A stretch of 64,000 bases of DNA from Dryococelus australis (GCA_029891345.1 CM057005.1:67155760-67219759), one strand, 5' to 3'. Shown: positions 1 to 11,432, numbered from the stretch's first letter. A program made the numbers and translations. Notes: generated by a model from the sequence alone, not told the origin.

Positions 1-309
1 CGCCGTCGCCGCTAAGCGCAAGGCTCTGAACTGATGTGCAGTGTTCTCGTCGCACTGCGTGTGCCTTTGGGGCTTTCAACGGTCACCCTATTATTTTATT
101 GATGGGAAATTTCAATGCAGTGCCCTTTGAGAAGTTTTGTATGTATCTGACGCGTATATTTTTAAACACAGCGCTTTGGAAAAAATAATAAAAGCAGTTT
201 TTAGTCATTTTGGAGTACCTACTCAAAAGTGGTATTTCAAATGCGCGTGACGTCTTGAGAGCACTCAACAGGCGTAGTCTGAAGTGCGTTTTTTAGTAGG
301 TAAGCAGAT
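1..309 (+). mobile_element. TTAA-type MITE, family G, right part, cut by the window edge
   Basis: This stretch aligns by eye with the complete copy at 31735-32170: both carry a block reading GG(G/A)CTTTCA(A/G)CGGT followed by ATTATT-T-CTGATGG, and both end in a motif of the form TAGTAGG-A-GCAG. The left end lies before base 1. No reading frame of note is present. The copy is more degraded than the one at 31.7 kb, and its right boundary is approximate. Non-coding, so it would have needed a transposase supplied elsewhere. Confidence 0.5.
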
Positions 310-1076
310 TGGAAAGTGAGAGAAATTATACTCTCAAACTCTGTATCGATGCAAATATAACAATTTTGTTTTCTAGTAATTTTCTATTTAATTATTAAGT
401 TGTCTGATATTTCCAGGAAACAGGCAATACGATATTATTACAAAAAGATTGAATAGTAAAGAAACACGTATTTTTTTGATCTAAAAAGTCTGTGGTGTTA
501 GATATCTATCTTCAACAGGAATGCCAAGAAAGCGAAATTCATTAACATGTATCTTCCTACACCAAATTCTCACTGCTATCAAACCAGGCTACAGCCTTAA
601 CAGTTTCAAATTCGGGTTAAACCACGGAGCTGTGCCGTTTTTGGATGCAAGTTTCGGTTGGTTTAATTATTTGAGCTGCTCCTCCCCCCCCCCCCCCATC
701 CAATTACTATCTATCCGACATAAAAGCTGCCGGGGCGTTGATGAACAACACTAATAATAAAATATCAATGAATGCCGTGGTGCAAAAAGAATTAGCCTAT
801 TTGTGGTGGTCCGTAGAAAAACATAGTCGCTGATGCGTAACACTAGCATTCATGAATTTTTGGACTTACAAAGCAACAATATTCTCTGATAGTAACTTCC
901 ATTTCACGCCTTAATTGTGGAATGCTCCTCAAAAGCCGGTTCAAGGAGCAGAACTTCAACACCTTTCACAAATTCGACCTGCTTTAATTTTTACGTTTAA
1001 AAATGTAATATGAACCGATTTCAGCAGATTGGCTTTACGTTCACTCTTTATGGGCACCCCACATAAAAAATTGTTA
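310..1076. other. No gene or repeat recognised
   Basis: AT-rich sequence with a 14-base C run at 684-697. The 77-codon open frame across it has no recognisable motif and runs through the C tract, so it is not called as a gene. Confidence 0.5.
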
Positions 1077-1315
1077 TAGGCTATTCACGGTAAAGTGAGC
1101 ACTTTTAAATGCCGTCTCGTTTGGAAAAAATAGTCCGTAAATATATTTCATTTTAGCCTTAGATGTTAGCTTCCGAGTGTGGTGGGATACACATACTGTG
1201 TTTATTACTTACATGGCATTATATATTTGAAAAAAGTAGTTGAAGGATAAAATATGGTTGAAAGAAAAAAAGTAACTAGAGCCTCAAAAATGGTCACTTT
1301 ACCGTGAACGGCCTA
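1077..1315 (+). mobile_element. MITE family B copy
   Basis: Complete short element with inverted ends TAGGCTATTCACGGTAAAG (left) and CTTTACCGTGAACGGCCTA-type (right), flanked by TA on both sides (1075-1076 and 1316-1317). The interior matches nine other copies in this window (for example 43605 and 48897), including the TTAGAYGTTARCTTCCGAGTG block and the GTAACTAG-GCCTCAAAA block before the right end. It has no coding capacity. The TA target points to a Tc1/mariner-type transposase acting in trans. Confidence 0.88.
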
Positions 1316-1460
1316 TAGTCACTGTGCACTCGAGGGTTCCGACCAGGTTTCATCTGTTCGGAAGATATTTGGCAGTTGCACCGGTCGAAATCATCGTAAA
1401 AAAATTTTTAATGTCGTACAAGTAGTATTCGGACACTAATAAAGCTGGTTCCACAATAGT

Positions 1461-1483
1461 GCGTTGCGTTGCGTTGCGTTGCG
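1461..1483. repeat. (GCGTT)n short tandem repeat
   Basis: Four perfect GCGTT units followed by a partial unit, in a GC-rich patch that continues to about 1570. Confidence 0.9.
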
Positions 1484-2410
1484 ATGAGCGGTAGCCAATC
1501 AGGTTGAAGCAGATTCCGTCGCAGCGCGTCGGCGTTGAGTGCGTTGCGCGAAATTCTTGAGTTGCGATTGTCGGCGTCAGCCTGCGGCGGAGAAGAAGAA
1601 GAAGAATCAGGGCTTGTTTAGAAGGAGAATTAACCCCCCCCCCCCCCTTTTTTTTTTTTAAACTACGATCGCGTTTACACCGATGTTTTCGTATTTGTAT
1701 TTTTTACTATTGCTGCGTGGATGTGTAAAATAGAAGACAAGGCTTATTATAGAAATCAACAATGTCATAGGATTCATTTATTAACAACAAAATAATTATC
1801 CTTTGTCTTATTATCTCATTCCCGCTAGTTTTCGTCACACATCGCGTTCATACTACCCTGTTTCCACTTAAAACATATAGTTTCAACTTTTTACGCTATG
1901 TCTTTTGTAACATTCGTGAGTAATATAAAATAGATGGTTCTGGGACACTTGGCGTCTGGCGGTGAAGCCGTGGAGCTTAACTAGCATATGTGGGCTGGCG
2001 TCGGGATGTGGACCCCAGGAGCGAGAATTTCCCTTTTTTTCCGTCCAAAAGTCCGATTTCAAGTACAAAAACGTCACTCTTTCCTTTTTTCCCCTCGAAA
2101 TTCCCCGAATTTCCTCCCGCCGCCAGCGGCCATCTTGGCAGCCAGTGCCAGAAAGTGCATTTGCTCAATTTAGTGCATGTGGCTGAGGTTTGCCCAATGC
2201 GGCTGAAACGGTCGGAGCTTCTCTAAAATTCGGAGCTTCTCATTCCCGGTGGCCATATTGATATCGCCGACCTATGTCTACCCAGGACAATTGTAGACCA
2301 GCTGAGGATGTCGACCATTTTGGCGGCTAGTGCCTCGCTGGCGGCGGCAGCGGTGGAGCATCAAAGCATTGCGAACGATCGGATCTCGTGTAACACAGCA
2401 GCCTCCTTAA

Positions 2411-2423
2411 GTGTGTGTGTGTG

Positions 2424-2465
<42 letters not shown>
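2411..2465. repeat. (TG)n microsatellite with a TA interruption
   Basis: TG dinucleotide tract interrupted by a short TATATATA segment. It causes artificial Cys/Val-rich open frames on the plus strand and His/Thr-rich ones on the minus strand. Confidence 0.95.
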
Positions 2466-2468
<3 letters not shown>

Positions 2469-3304
2469 AACACTTATAAACATAGTTGGCAATAATTTCC
2501 GAACCCTTTTAGTTATAGGTTTTCGAAGGTGTCGCTCCAATAAAAACAAACCTGCACTTTTTAGATTAAGGGCTATCAAACTTCACAATGCCCTTCAGTG
2601 TACAAGATTAGAAATAGCAGCTACGACACTCCAGTGACTTCGTTCTTGGTCTTGTGGAAGCAAATTTGGGTTGCGAAAAAATCCTATTTTCTGAAAAGGT
2701 TGGAACACACTATTCTCGTGTGGGTATAAACCACCAGTCCCTTTTTTCTTCATTACATCCAGGTCTGCTCTTACATTTCTGCACCCATAACACAGTATTT
2801 AAGTAAATTAAGGTTTGTGTGAATGTAATTTACAATAAAAACACGAATGGAAAATAGTATCCACTGCAGCTCATGTACTTACCGACTTGCATCCTTTGAA
2901 AATCTTAAAAAGGACTTGCTGTAGGTCCCAACGTTGTAATTATTGCAGCCAAAAACTACACAAATCTTTCCAGCCATAATAAATAACCACTCAAGCGAAA
3001 AAATTTGAATATAAACGCATCCAAAATACTCAATATTACCCATTCAATGCACAGCTTATTATCGTACGAACAGGACAAACCGCTAGGAGCGCTGGCATCG
3101 GTGTCTCGCGTTTTTTTCCGGCTACTTTCCCATATTGTCCTCCTACCATATTTGATTTCACCACTAAAAATCATGACTCAAATAAAGTAAGGAATTTTTG
3201 AAATCCACCAACATCGGATATAAATTCACTCCAGGGATTACTGTTATTCCTGAAACATATTAATAACAATTAATCACCTAAGTCACAAACGTCATTACAC
3301 ATTC

Positions 3305-3440
3305 TCCGTATGGAGTGCGTGGTCCATTGGTGTGATTTTCCAGACTTAGCTCAGCTTAGCTAACACGAGGCGGAGGAATTTCCTGGAAGTAGAACTTCAG
3401 CAGGGCGTCAGAAAGGTGTTACGTAACCGTGAATGGATTA
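3305..3440 (-). mobile_element. MITE family C, terminal fragment
   Basis: Reverse-complement match to the left part of family C: the end GTTACGTAACCGTGAATGGA, the block GGAGGAATTTCCTGGAAGTAG and TTTTCCAGACTTAG-TCAGCTTAG all match the copies at 6905 and 62218. A TA follows at the outer end (about 3441-3442). The inner half of the element is missing. Confidence 0.7.
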
Positions 3441-4129
3441 TACCAGGCGCTGATTGGCGAACGGCAGGGCGTCCCGACATGTTTGTGGCCAATGACGCCA
3501 CCGTGCGGCTGGCATTCCCGGAATAAGCCACTGTTTCAATTATTCGTTCTATGTACTCTGTGCCGAGACTGCGAGGAGTTAGGTGCAACCCAGAGCGCCG
3601 TTCCAAAACGTTACTCTGCGAGTAAACTTTCCTCTTTGGCTGTCCCAAAACACATTGAGTCAATGTTTTACTCGCTCGTGTCGGTGTCCCAAAACTTCTG
3701 CGTAACTACTCTGAGCATCTAGCCAGAGTAAAAACATTTACGCGCAATATTTCAGCAAATAACGGAGGGTAGACTGAAAACGGCGGGAAGTTTAGTAGAA
3801 TGAAATAAAACTGAAAGGAATAATCGACATTATAGTTACAGACACACACGGGAAAATTATACATGACGAGTGATAGAATATGTGTTTTTATTTAAAAGTT
3901 AACTTGTATAAAGGTTGCAATTTTAGACATAATATTTACGATTAACGTATGGTAAGTAAAACTGTTTATGTATATGACAAATTTTTTGGAAAAGAAAGAA
4001 TTGGGGTAAGGTGTAATATCTTCTGGAATTTTTATTGGTTGCTTAATCAGTACATATTTGTAAATACAGAACCTATTTACATCATGCTCGTTCCAAAATA
4101 ATGTCTGCTCTTGCTTTCCTTAGCTGTTA
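3441..4129. other. No gene or repeat recognised
   Basis: Ordinary AT-rich sequence. Open frames of 88 and 97 codons on opposite strands around 3397-3722 overlap each other and carry no recognisable motif, so neither is called. Confidence 0.45.
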
Positions 4130-4536
4130 AAGGCTGTTCACGATTAATTGAGCGCTTTAGAAATGAACCTTAGAAAAAAGTCACTACCCCTGCCTGCATA
4201 TATTTTAACGTACGCACTGAGTGACATTCATTCAGTAAAGTTGGTAACGATGGATGGAAAGTAGTTCCATATTTTAACGACAAATAAAAAGTGTTAGGTA
4301 ACCATTTGTGATAACTTAAAATTATTTCTTTCGTATTCTGTTGTTTTAATACATCAAAGGGTAAAAATGAACAGATTTTTGAAGTATATTTACTTTCTTA
4401 CAAATTTCACAGTTTCACTTGAACGACGCATGAATAAAGTGATGAGGTCCATGGCAATGTTAATTTTACATAACGTGTATACAAGTAGATCTTAAGCAGG
4501 GCTTTCAAAAGTGCTCACTTTACCGTGAACAGCCTG
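4130..4536 (-). mobile_element. MITE family A copy
   Basis: Complete family A element in reverse orientation. It opens AAGGCTGTTCACGATTAA and closes TTTACCGTGAACAGCCTG, with TA on each side (4128-4129, 4537-4538). Diagnostic internal blocks are GTAAAGTTGGTAACGATGG, GTGTTAGGTAACCATTTG and GTAGATCTTAAGCAGGGCTT, which recur in some 20 places in this window. Non-coding. Confidence 0.9.
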
Positions 4537-4949
4537 TACTTTAAGAGTAACGTTTTGGAACACCTTGAACGGGTGGAACCGAAGTTTCGCTGCGACCGTC
4601 GACAGTTCGGTTCAGCAGGGAGACTACAGAAAGTAGATGTAAACCGAGGGGGTGGGGGGGGGGGAGACTGTTTATAAAAGAAACGCGGCTGAACACACGA
4701 GCCGACAGACGCGGAGGCAGTCACCGACAACAGAACGTTGAGCAACCGCCGGGTGACTCACGGGTCAGGCCAGCCTCGCTTTGTGACAACGAACACGCGC
4801 TTACATTACTTCAAGGGCGGGCTCTCAACCGCGTTTCTTTCCATCGACACTCCTGTGCCCTTGTCAAGTCTGCGACAGGTAAATTAGACACTAGCTTGCA
4901 CGTTGCTGCAAGAAAATCCGATAGTGGTGTCACATTCAACAGATACACG
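4537..4949. other. Unassigned; contains an interrupted G tract
   Basis: GC-richer than its surroundings, with a G11 run at 4654-4664. A 76-codon minus-strand frame exists but shows no motif. Confidence 0.4.
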
Positions 4950-5081
4950 GTTCACTTAGCAATTTCAAAATCACTGCCCCTGTCCGCATATAATTCAACG
5001 GTCGTACTGACTGCCATGCGCACAGTTAAGTTGGTAATGGAGAGAAAGTAGTGTCATGTCTTAACGTTGAATTAAAATAGC
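4950..5081 (-). mobile_element. MITE family A, fragment cut by a family B insertion
   Basis: Matches the first part of the reverse-oriented A consensus: a degraded terminal GGTTCACTTAGCA, then CACTGCCCCTGTCCGCATAT, AGTTAAGTTGGTAATGG and AACGTTGAATTAAAA. It stops exactly where the B element at 5084 begins, and the rest of A does not resume after that element. Confidence 0.65.
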
Positions 5082-5083
5082 TA

Positions 5084-5320
5084 TAGCCTGTTCACGGTAA
5101 AGTGAGCTCTTCTTTAAGGTCCTCCCAACAGGTATTATCCACTAAAAATATATCATATTGTAGCCTCGGGTATTCAATTTTGAAGGTGGTGAAATGTATA
5201 CATTGTGTTAATTGGTCACATTGCAATGTTTATATTAAAAAGCAGTAGGAAGGTGGAAATTGGATGAAAGGAAAAATTAGAAGGGCCTTAAAAAGTGCTC
5301 AGTTTACCGTGAACAGCCTA
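5084..5320 (+). mobile_element. MITE family B copy
   Basis: Both ends are intact (TAGCCTGTTCACGGTAAAG and CAGTTTACCGTGAACAGCCTA), and TA flanks both sides (5082-5083 and 5321-5322). The interior is more diverged than other B copies but keeps the GCAATGTTTATATTAAAAAG block. It abuts the truncated A fragment at 4950-5081. Confidence 0.85.
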
Positions 5321-5762
5321 TAGGCGCATGCACCTCTACTCAGTTATGCATTCAACACTTTTGAGGTCTGCATACATTTACAGGGACTCAAGAAATGTTA
5401 GAAGCGAGTCTTCTATGAACACCACTGCAGGAACAACACTTCTGTTGGTGACTGTATTCCCGCTCATTACCGTCCCATTGTTCCATTCCGTACCGGACAA
5501 GCTTACTATAAACTATTCGTGGATTTTTCACACTTTTTGAAACAAACCTTCGAAAAATCACCCCATGTACATGTTTGGTTGTTTCCTAAACATGCCATGT
5601 ATCACAAGTGTTTGTTTGTTTTTTTTTTTACTTCTTTTAACATATAAGTGCCTGATTCTCGGTCAAATGAACTTTAACTTATATTCTATCCATAAATTAT
5701 TATTAGTATTTCGCGAATTTATTCGATGGTTAGGTGTACTTCAAACACTTGTTCTTTCCTCC
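5321..5762. other. No gene recognised
   Basis: Two short open frames (70 and 73 codons) are present, without motifs, signal peptide logic or an interpretable context. Not called. Confidence 0.4.
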
Positions 5763-5764
5763 TA

Positions 5765-6654
5765 TAGGCTACTCACGGTAAAATGAGCACTTTCGAAAGC
5801 CCTGCTTAAGAGTTAATTGGAGCTGCGCGTCCAAGGTCAATAAGCGAGAGAGCGATACGGGCGACACTAACATGCACGCCTAGTGTCTCATCGTTCCAAC
5901 GCGCAAGGCGTGCAGTGTTTCCGGCGTGACGCTGTACTGTGCAATTCAGATCTGTAACAGTGGGGTTTTATGACACGCAATGAAAGCCCACAGATTCCTA
6001 AACTACGCCCGTATATTTGCACTTTTCTCTTGTCGTTTAAAGACGCTGCACACGCAAGCTTTAAGAATGCGATATTTGACCATTTTCACGATTTTTTTCT
6101 CCAAGACTACACTTAATATGACGAAAGTAAAATAATGGGGACATAGATAATATTTTTTTTTTTAAATCTTTTCTGACAAAAAGTCGTATTTGCATAACAT
6201 TTATTTGCCGAGATATGCGTATTCGCTCAAACGACTATTTCACATAAAAACGTATAGGTCCATATAACTCTTAAGATCTACTTGTATGCCCGTTGTGTAT
6301 TTTTCCGTCTTATGAAAAATTAACATTACCGTGGGCCTCGTCACATTATTCATGCGTCGGTCAGTTGCCACTATAAAATTATTGGAAAATGGAATATTTT
6401 ACAAATTTGGTCATTTTTATATTTCGTTGGATGAAAAAAAAAACAGTAAGCGAAAGAAATAATTTAAATGATCAGAAAAGGTTACCTAAAACTTTTTATT
6501 CGACGTTAATTTACGGAACTATTTCCCATCCATCATTACCAACTTTACTTTGCGCATGTCACTCAGTGCACCAGTTAAAATATATGCTGATAGGGGCAGT
6601 GACTATTTTTGTAAGGTTGATTTCAAAAGTGCTTACTGTATCGAGAACAGCCTT
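5765..6654 (+). mobile_element. MITE family A copy interrupted by a family D element
   Basis: The left end, TAGGCTACTCACGGTAAAATG, runs to CCCTGCTTAA (5809). Family D occupies 5810-6270, and A resumes at 6271 with TTAAGATCTACTTGTATG, ending GAGAACAGCCTT at 6654. TA flanks the whole element (5763-5764 and 6655-6656). The A sequence is contiguous once the insert is set aside, so D arrived after A. Confidence 0.9.
5810..6270 (+). mobile_element. TTAA-target MITE family D, nested in family A
   Basis: 461 bp, flanked by a direct TTAA on each side (5806-5809 and 6271-6274). The ends are inverted: GAGTTAATTGGAGC on the left and GAGTTATATGGACC read from the right. The core (CGATACGGGCGACACTAAC, GTAACAGTGGGGTTTTAT, AACATTTATTTGCCGAGATA) recurs at 39.7 and 45.9 kb. 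A TTAA duplication is the hallmark of piggyBac-superfamily transposases, so a piggyBac-like mobiliser is inferred. It has no coding capacity, and the terminal bases are not the CCC start of classical piggyBac. Confidence 0.8.
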
Positions 6655-6904
6655 TATTGTGATTGGATGGCAGTTGTTCACACATGCCTCGCTTAAATAA
6701 GCAGGAAGCAGTAGTGTGGGTTAGTGTTGAAGTCTCCTGTACAAAGGCCTCGCCTGATCGCAGTAACCTATAAGCAAACGATATTGTCTCGAGTGTGTAA
6801 AGGCGTGTTAAATCTAGGCTGCTGCCAGATCAATATACGAAATACTCGGGGCTCTGATTATTACATTTCATTGATTAATGTGAATAAAAACATAGGGATA
6901 AAAT

Positions 6905-7107
6905 AGGAATGCTGGTAAAGCCTGGTAAGAAATAATTCTTATGCAAAATATTGTTGAACTGAATGCGCACGGAATGTGGTGCGTTGTCCCATTCGGTGTA
7001 ATTTTCTAGACTTAGTTCAGCTTTGTTTACAGGGTACGGGGGAATATCCTGGAAGTACAACTACAACAGGGTATCACAAAAATTTTAATTCACTGTGAAT
7101 GGACTAT
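6905..7107 (-). mobile_element. MITE family C, partial copy
   Basis: Reverse-oriented C: from the right it opens with ATTCACTGTGAATGGACTATA, then GGGGAATATCCTGGAAGTAC, GTGTAATTTTCTAGACTTAG and AAGAAATAATTCTTATGCA. The far end typical of C (AAACCGCGAACAGA) is not seen, so the copy is incomplete. Confidence 0.7.
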
Positions 7108-8495
7108 ATACTCAGTTCATTACTGGCTCCCAGTGGGGTGCAGAACTATTTTTATGCCCCAATCAAATGTTTTCCAATTAATCGTATTATTTCGAGTAGT
7201 AAATATATAAATTGTTTCTAACTAAATCAGGAAAATTATTGCTGCTGGATTGATTATATATATATATATATATGCATGACACACACACACACGTCTTAAC
7301 ACAAGAGAAACATAGATCATATACGTGCCAGTTTTTTCTTCAAGGGAAAAAATAAATTAAAGATGTGTTGTTAGAGCTACGCTCGAGCACAACCCTCCCA
7401 AAGTACTATTTGGTGTAGTAACGATAACAGTATAATGGACACGCAGATGTAACTTTCTGTACTATTTGGTGATTATTTTGAAAGGAAACGATTGATAAGT
7501 ATATCAAAGAAATAAAGCCCAATTCGTGAAAATGTATACAAAGAAGAAAAGGTATCCAAACAGATAACTAAGTATATAAAATTTTTCTTACCAAAGATTT
7601 TTTGCATTGTGGACTCTTGTCACCAAGTTTTTTTTTTTTGCTATAAATGTTTTTATTGATCCTTAGTATAGGGTTGTATAAAATAAGTATCTAGTGTAAG
7701 TGGCTAGGTATTACCATCAGAATGACTTTCTTGAGTTCTTCTTTGAAAGTGCGACTATAGAACTTTCCTTACATATCAGGTAAACATTTCTAACCTTGAA
7801 AGTTAAGTTGAAGTATCCAGTAACTGCAATCACTAGTGCTGACTCACGATGCAAGGTTACTGCTGTTGAAATGGGCATGGTTGATGCTTAGAGGTCTGGT
7901 CATTCCATTGTTGAGATGCCACAGGCAAGCTACAGATACTCGATGCACGGTGGGTGATATTGTGAGTAGAAACGCGAGGGAGTTACAGCAAGTCAACACA
8001 CAGCGGCTAAGCTGGAAAACAGGCCTATTGTAGATTAGGACTGTCGAGTATGCGAGTTAAATCACAAGGCTTCGTTCGATGCGGAGGGCCAAGACTTTTG
8101 ACTGCACCTGTAAGTGCTGCAAGTGTTTGTACCAGCATACGCCGGGAGGTGGCTTCATTCAGATTCCATTGACGAGCTGCAGCTCATAACCATGCAGACC
8201 ACGTCGCCATTGGCCTCTCGAACAATGAAAGCATTCTGTGGAGTGAAGTATCAACCTGTGTGTTGTGACAATCCGCTGGCGAACGTCTAGCGAGCATTAC
8301 TTACGGGGCTGTGAAGTTCTAAGGGGGTGGGATCATTGTATACCCTTTTTTTTTTTTTTTTGTGGTATGATCTTTGTTCACTTATTTCGTGAATGTCAAG
8401 GCCTATGAAACAATTTTGGGAAATTCAGTTCTACTCACAGCGTGGAAAATTTTGGAATGGGCCCATTTTAACATTACAAAGTATCCGCTCATGTA
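7108..8495. other. Unassigned region
   Basis: Includes a short TA tract (7255-7272), a CA patch near 7280 and a T run at 8347-8360. The stretch 7800-8330 is less AT-rich and might be an old coding remnant, but I recognise no domain in any frame. Confidence 0.35.
7255..7272. repeat. (TA)n tract
   Basis: Nine TA dinucleotides followed by a CA patch. Confidence 0.9.
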
Positions 8496-8908
8496 AAGGC
8501 TGTTCACGATAAATTGTGAGCAAAACCTAGGAAAATAGTCACTGTCCCTACCTGCATATATTTTAACGGGCGCCCTGAGTGACATGCGTCCAGTAAAGTT
8601 GGTAACGATGGATGGGAAGTAGTTCCGTATCTTAAAGTCTAATAAAAAGTGTTAAGTAACCATTTCTGATAAGTTAAATTATTTGTTTCGATTTTTGTTT
8701 TTTCAATGCATCGAAGTGTAAAACTGAGCAGATTTGTTAAATATTTACTTTTCTAATAATTACGCAGTTTCACTTGACCTACGCATGAATAAAGTGATGA
8801 GGCCCATGACAATGTTAATCTTACATAAGGCGGAATAATACACAACGTGCATGGAAGTAGATCTTAAGCAGGACTTTTAAAAGTGCTCATTTTACTGTGA
8901 ACAGCATA
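8496..8908 (-). mobile_element. MITE family A copy
   Basis: Opens AAGGCTGTTCACGATAAATT and closes TTTTACTGTGAACAGCATA, with TA flanks. The internal blocks GTAAAGTTGGTAACGATGG and GTAGATCTTAAGCAGG are present. The segment just inside the left end is shorter than in other copies. Confidence 0.88.
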
Positions 8909-8961
8909 TAGCAAGGTAAATTACAGAATGTTATAAGGATATGAAAGTGGATGAACTCGAG

Positions 8962-9170
8962 TGGCATGCCAAAAATGCTGACCTCCGTTACATTGAACAT
9001 CTTTGGGATGGGCTGGAGTGTGTTGAAAGCCAGACCAAGTTGCCCACAAAACACCACAGCTACTCATCATTTTGAAGGAGGAATCGTATTAAATTCCTGC
9101 AGATTCCTATCGCAAACTGGTGGAAAGTGTTGCTCGAGGAAATGATTACAGCTAAAGCCGGACCATCATG
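8962..9170 (+). pseudogene. Tc1-like transposase, C-terminal scrap
   Basis: One plus-strand frame reads AKNADLRYIEHLWDGLE, which matches the Tc1 signature around the third catalytic acidic residue (consensus SPDLNPIEHLWDELER, where the E of IEH is the DD34E glutamate). Further on, NWWKVLLEEM and KAGPS resemble the usual family C-terminus. Only about 70 residues are recognisable of the roughly 340 typical for Tc1 transposases; the rest is absent. A dead fragment of a plain DNA transposon. Confidence 0.6.
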
Positions 9171-10760
9171 ATGAGAGCATACCAGATTCCGGTTAGCTTG
9201 TTAGTACGTTATTAGGAATTTCCTGTGGTTGTAAGCTGTTCGCAATTTGCTGAGTATTTTTAAATACCTATTTAGGATCCATCTTTCTTGTAATTTTTTT
9301 TATCTTTCCGGCATGTGCAAAATCAACATTTCCATGGTACCGATGGCTTTATTTATGCGAGGATAGTGTGTTTGTGTCAGGAAAGTCAAGCTGTTACTAA
9401 TATGACCATCCTTACTTTTATGTGCATAATGCGAGCAAAAAAAAAAAAAAACAAATGCAATGTCCACAAAGGTAACTATCACATTTTTAATATGACTTCA
9501 AGAGACAGAACTACTTTTCCTATAGCACAGCCACGCTGATTGGCTGTATGCCAATCAGCGTGGCTGTTAAAGTACATGCGTTTAGAGGAAAGGATTTATT
9601 TTAGAAGCGCTTAGTAAATCACGATCTAACTATAATGGAAACAAAGTATATTTAAATTACGATACATGGCAAACAATACATCTAAATTGTGAAGGTGATT
9701 TTCAGTTAAACCTTGCAATAAAGATTCTTGTATCAAGTTCCATCGATTAAAATTGCATGGTACAGTGTTAAGTAAATTCTCATTAATATGTACTACTCTT
9801 GTCACTTTTAATGTGGTTCGCAGAGATAAACAAAATTATTCTTCTTCTTGGTGTTACCAGTTAGAAAACACTAAATGCAAGGTGCATACAATACATAAAA
9901 AAAATAAAACTATTAAACGTGATCCCAATGTAATGATATACGAACATAAAAACATATATCAAACGACACAGGGCGGATATTTTCAAGACATCACACAAAT
10001 TACATTAGAAACACAATTCAGGAAACCTCCAAAGCAGTTAAAAACGGCGTTTACACTGATGTATCTAAAGTACAAGACACGCGTAAAACTAATATAGGGC
10101 CTTGCACCGAACTTAGCCTAAGACATTCCACTAATAAAATTGAATGTTCACCGCTTAAAATTCTCGTATCTAAGGCCATTTCACAAGATCAAATATTTTA
10201 TAGAATTCAACGAATTGAATACAGAAAGTGTTCACATACAATTCTATGGGTTGAATTCAATAGAAATTTAATTAATTATTACTTCAAAGTTTTGAAAAAT
10301 TTTTCACACATGGAGCTGTATTCAATAAATATTGAAGTGACAACTGGATAATTTTTCGCAAATAGTTCAGTTAGTTGTAATTTTTTTAAGTTCAGTAATC
10401 TCTACAAACCATACACTATGCGAAAAATCATTTCTCAAAATCAAAACAAATATTTTTCCATAAAAAAGAATATATATTTACTTTGCGTAAAATAAATATA
10501 TATATTTCTGTATTCTTAATGCGCATAAATTACTGTATTTATATTTATAGTTTTCATTATTTCGGAGTCATAGTTTAAAAAAATAAAAGTTTGTAATAAA
10601 ATATAGAACATGTTCTATACGAAATTCTTATAATGAATTTGGAGTCATTCAATGACTTAAAAGACAAAATCGCCGAAATTATGACGTCCAAGTGACGTCA
10701 CATGCCATTAAAGTAAATAAAAATCCTACAGTATAATAAGCTCTATCCATTACATGTTTT
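9171..10760. other. AT-rich region, no assigned gene
   Basis: Contains the perfect hairpin at 9527-9567 and a 114-codon plus-strand frame at 9753-10097. That frame is rich in Lys, Thr and Asn, matches no family I know and lacks any context that would support expression. I leave it uncalled. Confidence 0.4.
9527..9567. repeat. Perfect 18-bp hairpin with a 5-nt loop
   Basis: ACAGCCACGCTGATTGGC at 9527-9544 is exactly reverse-complemented at 9550-9567, with TGTAT as loop. Each arm contains a CCAAT pentamer (as ATTGG on the left, CCAAT on the right). Function unknown; it is not a bacterial-type terminator in this eukaryotic context. Confidence 0.95.
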
Positions 10761-11012
10761 TTACGTCTTAAAAAAATGTGTTTTTGAATTATATAAACTT
10801 CTGATGTCAGGTAGCTCATTAAAAATACGGGATGCTGTAAACAGAACTCCTTTCTGAAAGGCTTTTAACCGAGTTGATGACATATTAAATTTATTTAATG
10901 ACCTTGTATTATTATTAGGGCAACGTGAAATTGTTGTTGAACATAGACTACTGGTTACAATGCCGTACATTCGAGGCACTTCGCATCGTTGGTTGGGAGT
11001 TAACTCGTCCAT
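10761..11012 (-). pseudogene. LINE ORF2 C-terminal remnant
   Basis: The minus-strand frame contains STRLKAFQKGVLFTASRIFN followed by ELPDIRS and SKTHFFKT. This resembles the typical end of many non-LTR retrotransposon reverse transcriptases (pattern: F-KSVLY---KLWNSLP--I----S---FK--LK). The upstream reverse transcriptase domain is not seen, so this is a 5'-truncated copy, as LINE insertions usually are. Clade not assignable; Jockey, CR1 and RTE are all possible. Confidence 0.45.
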
Positions 11013-11432
11013 TGATCAGGCACAGTATACCCCACTTATCAATGGCGATTATTTGCGCCAACCATTTCCCCATCCACGAGGCCGCTCCAAAGTATCAGTC
11101 TGCTGGTTGACGGCAGCAGTTGGGGGGGGGGGGGGCTGCGTTTTTTGTGCCGTTCATCCTCTTTCAAAGGGCAAGGGAGGTCGTTTGATTAATTCGATAA
11201 TTGGAAGTACCGGCAACACACAAGCTGATACGCATTTCCTACAGGATGTTCTCCTCTAGAAAGATGCTTCAGGGGCAATCTGAGTTGAAACTAGTAGTTT
11301 CCGAAGATTTATCGAGCCACAGAGAAAGAACTGCTTTGAAATGGAAGATTGGTTTTACTATTCGCGGCCATACTCAGAACTGAGTCTGCCTTAAGAGTTA
11401 ACAGCCGCAAGTAATTATGATAAAAACTACTA
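11013..11432. other. Unassigned; G14 run
   Basis: Holds a G14 homopolymer at 11122-11135. The 99-codon frame across it depends on translating the G run into glycines and is not supported. Confidence 0.4.

Larger units (their letters stand above)
1316..3304. other. Unassigned region with simple repeats
   Basis: Contains a GCGTT pentamer array (1461-1480), a C14 run followed by a T13 run (1634-1660) and a TG tract (2411-2465). The block around 1990-2300 has overlapping open frames on both strands with compositionally biased translations and no family motif. I recognise no gene. Confidence 0.45.

Noticed and set aside
2308-2637. 109-codon plus frame and 72-codon minus frame over a TG tract
   Set aside because: The coding appearance comes from the (TG)n microsatellite (Val/Cys and Thr/His repeats), with no domain on either side.
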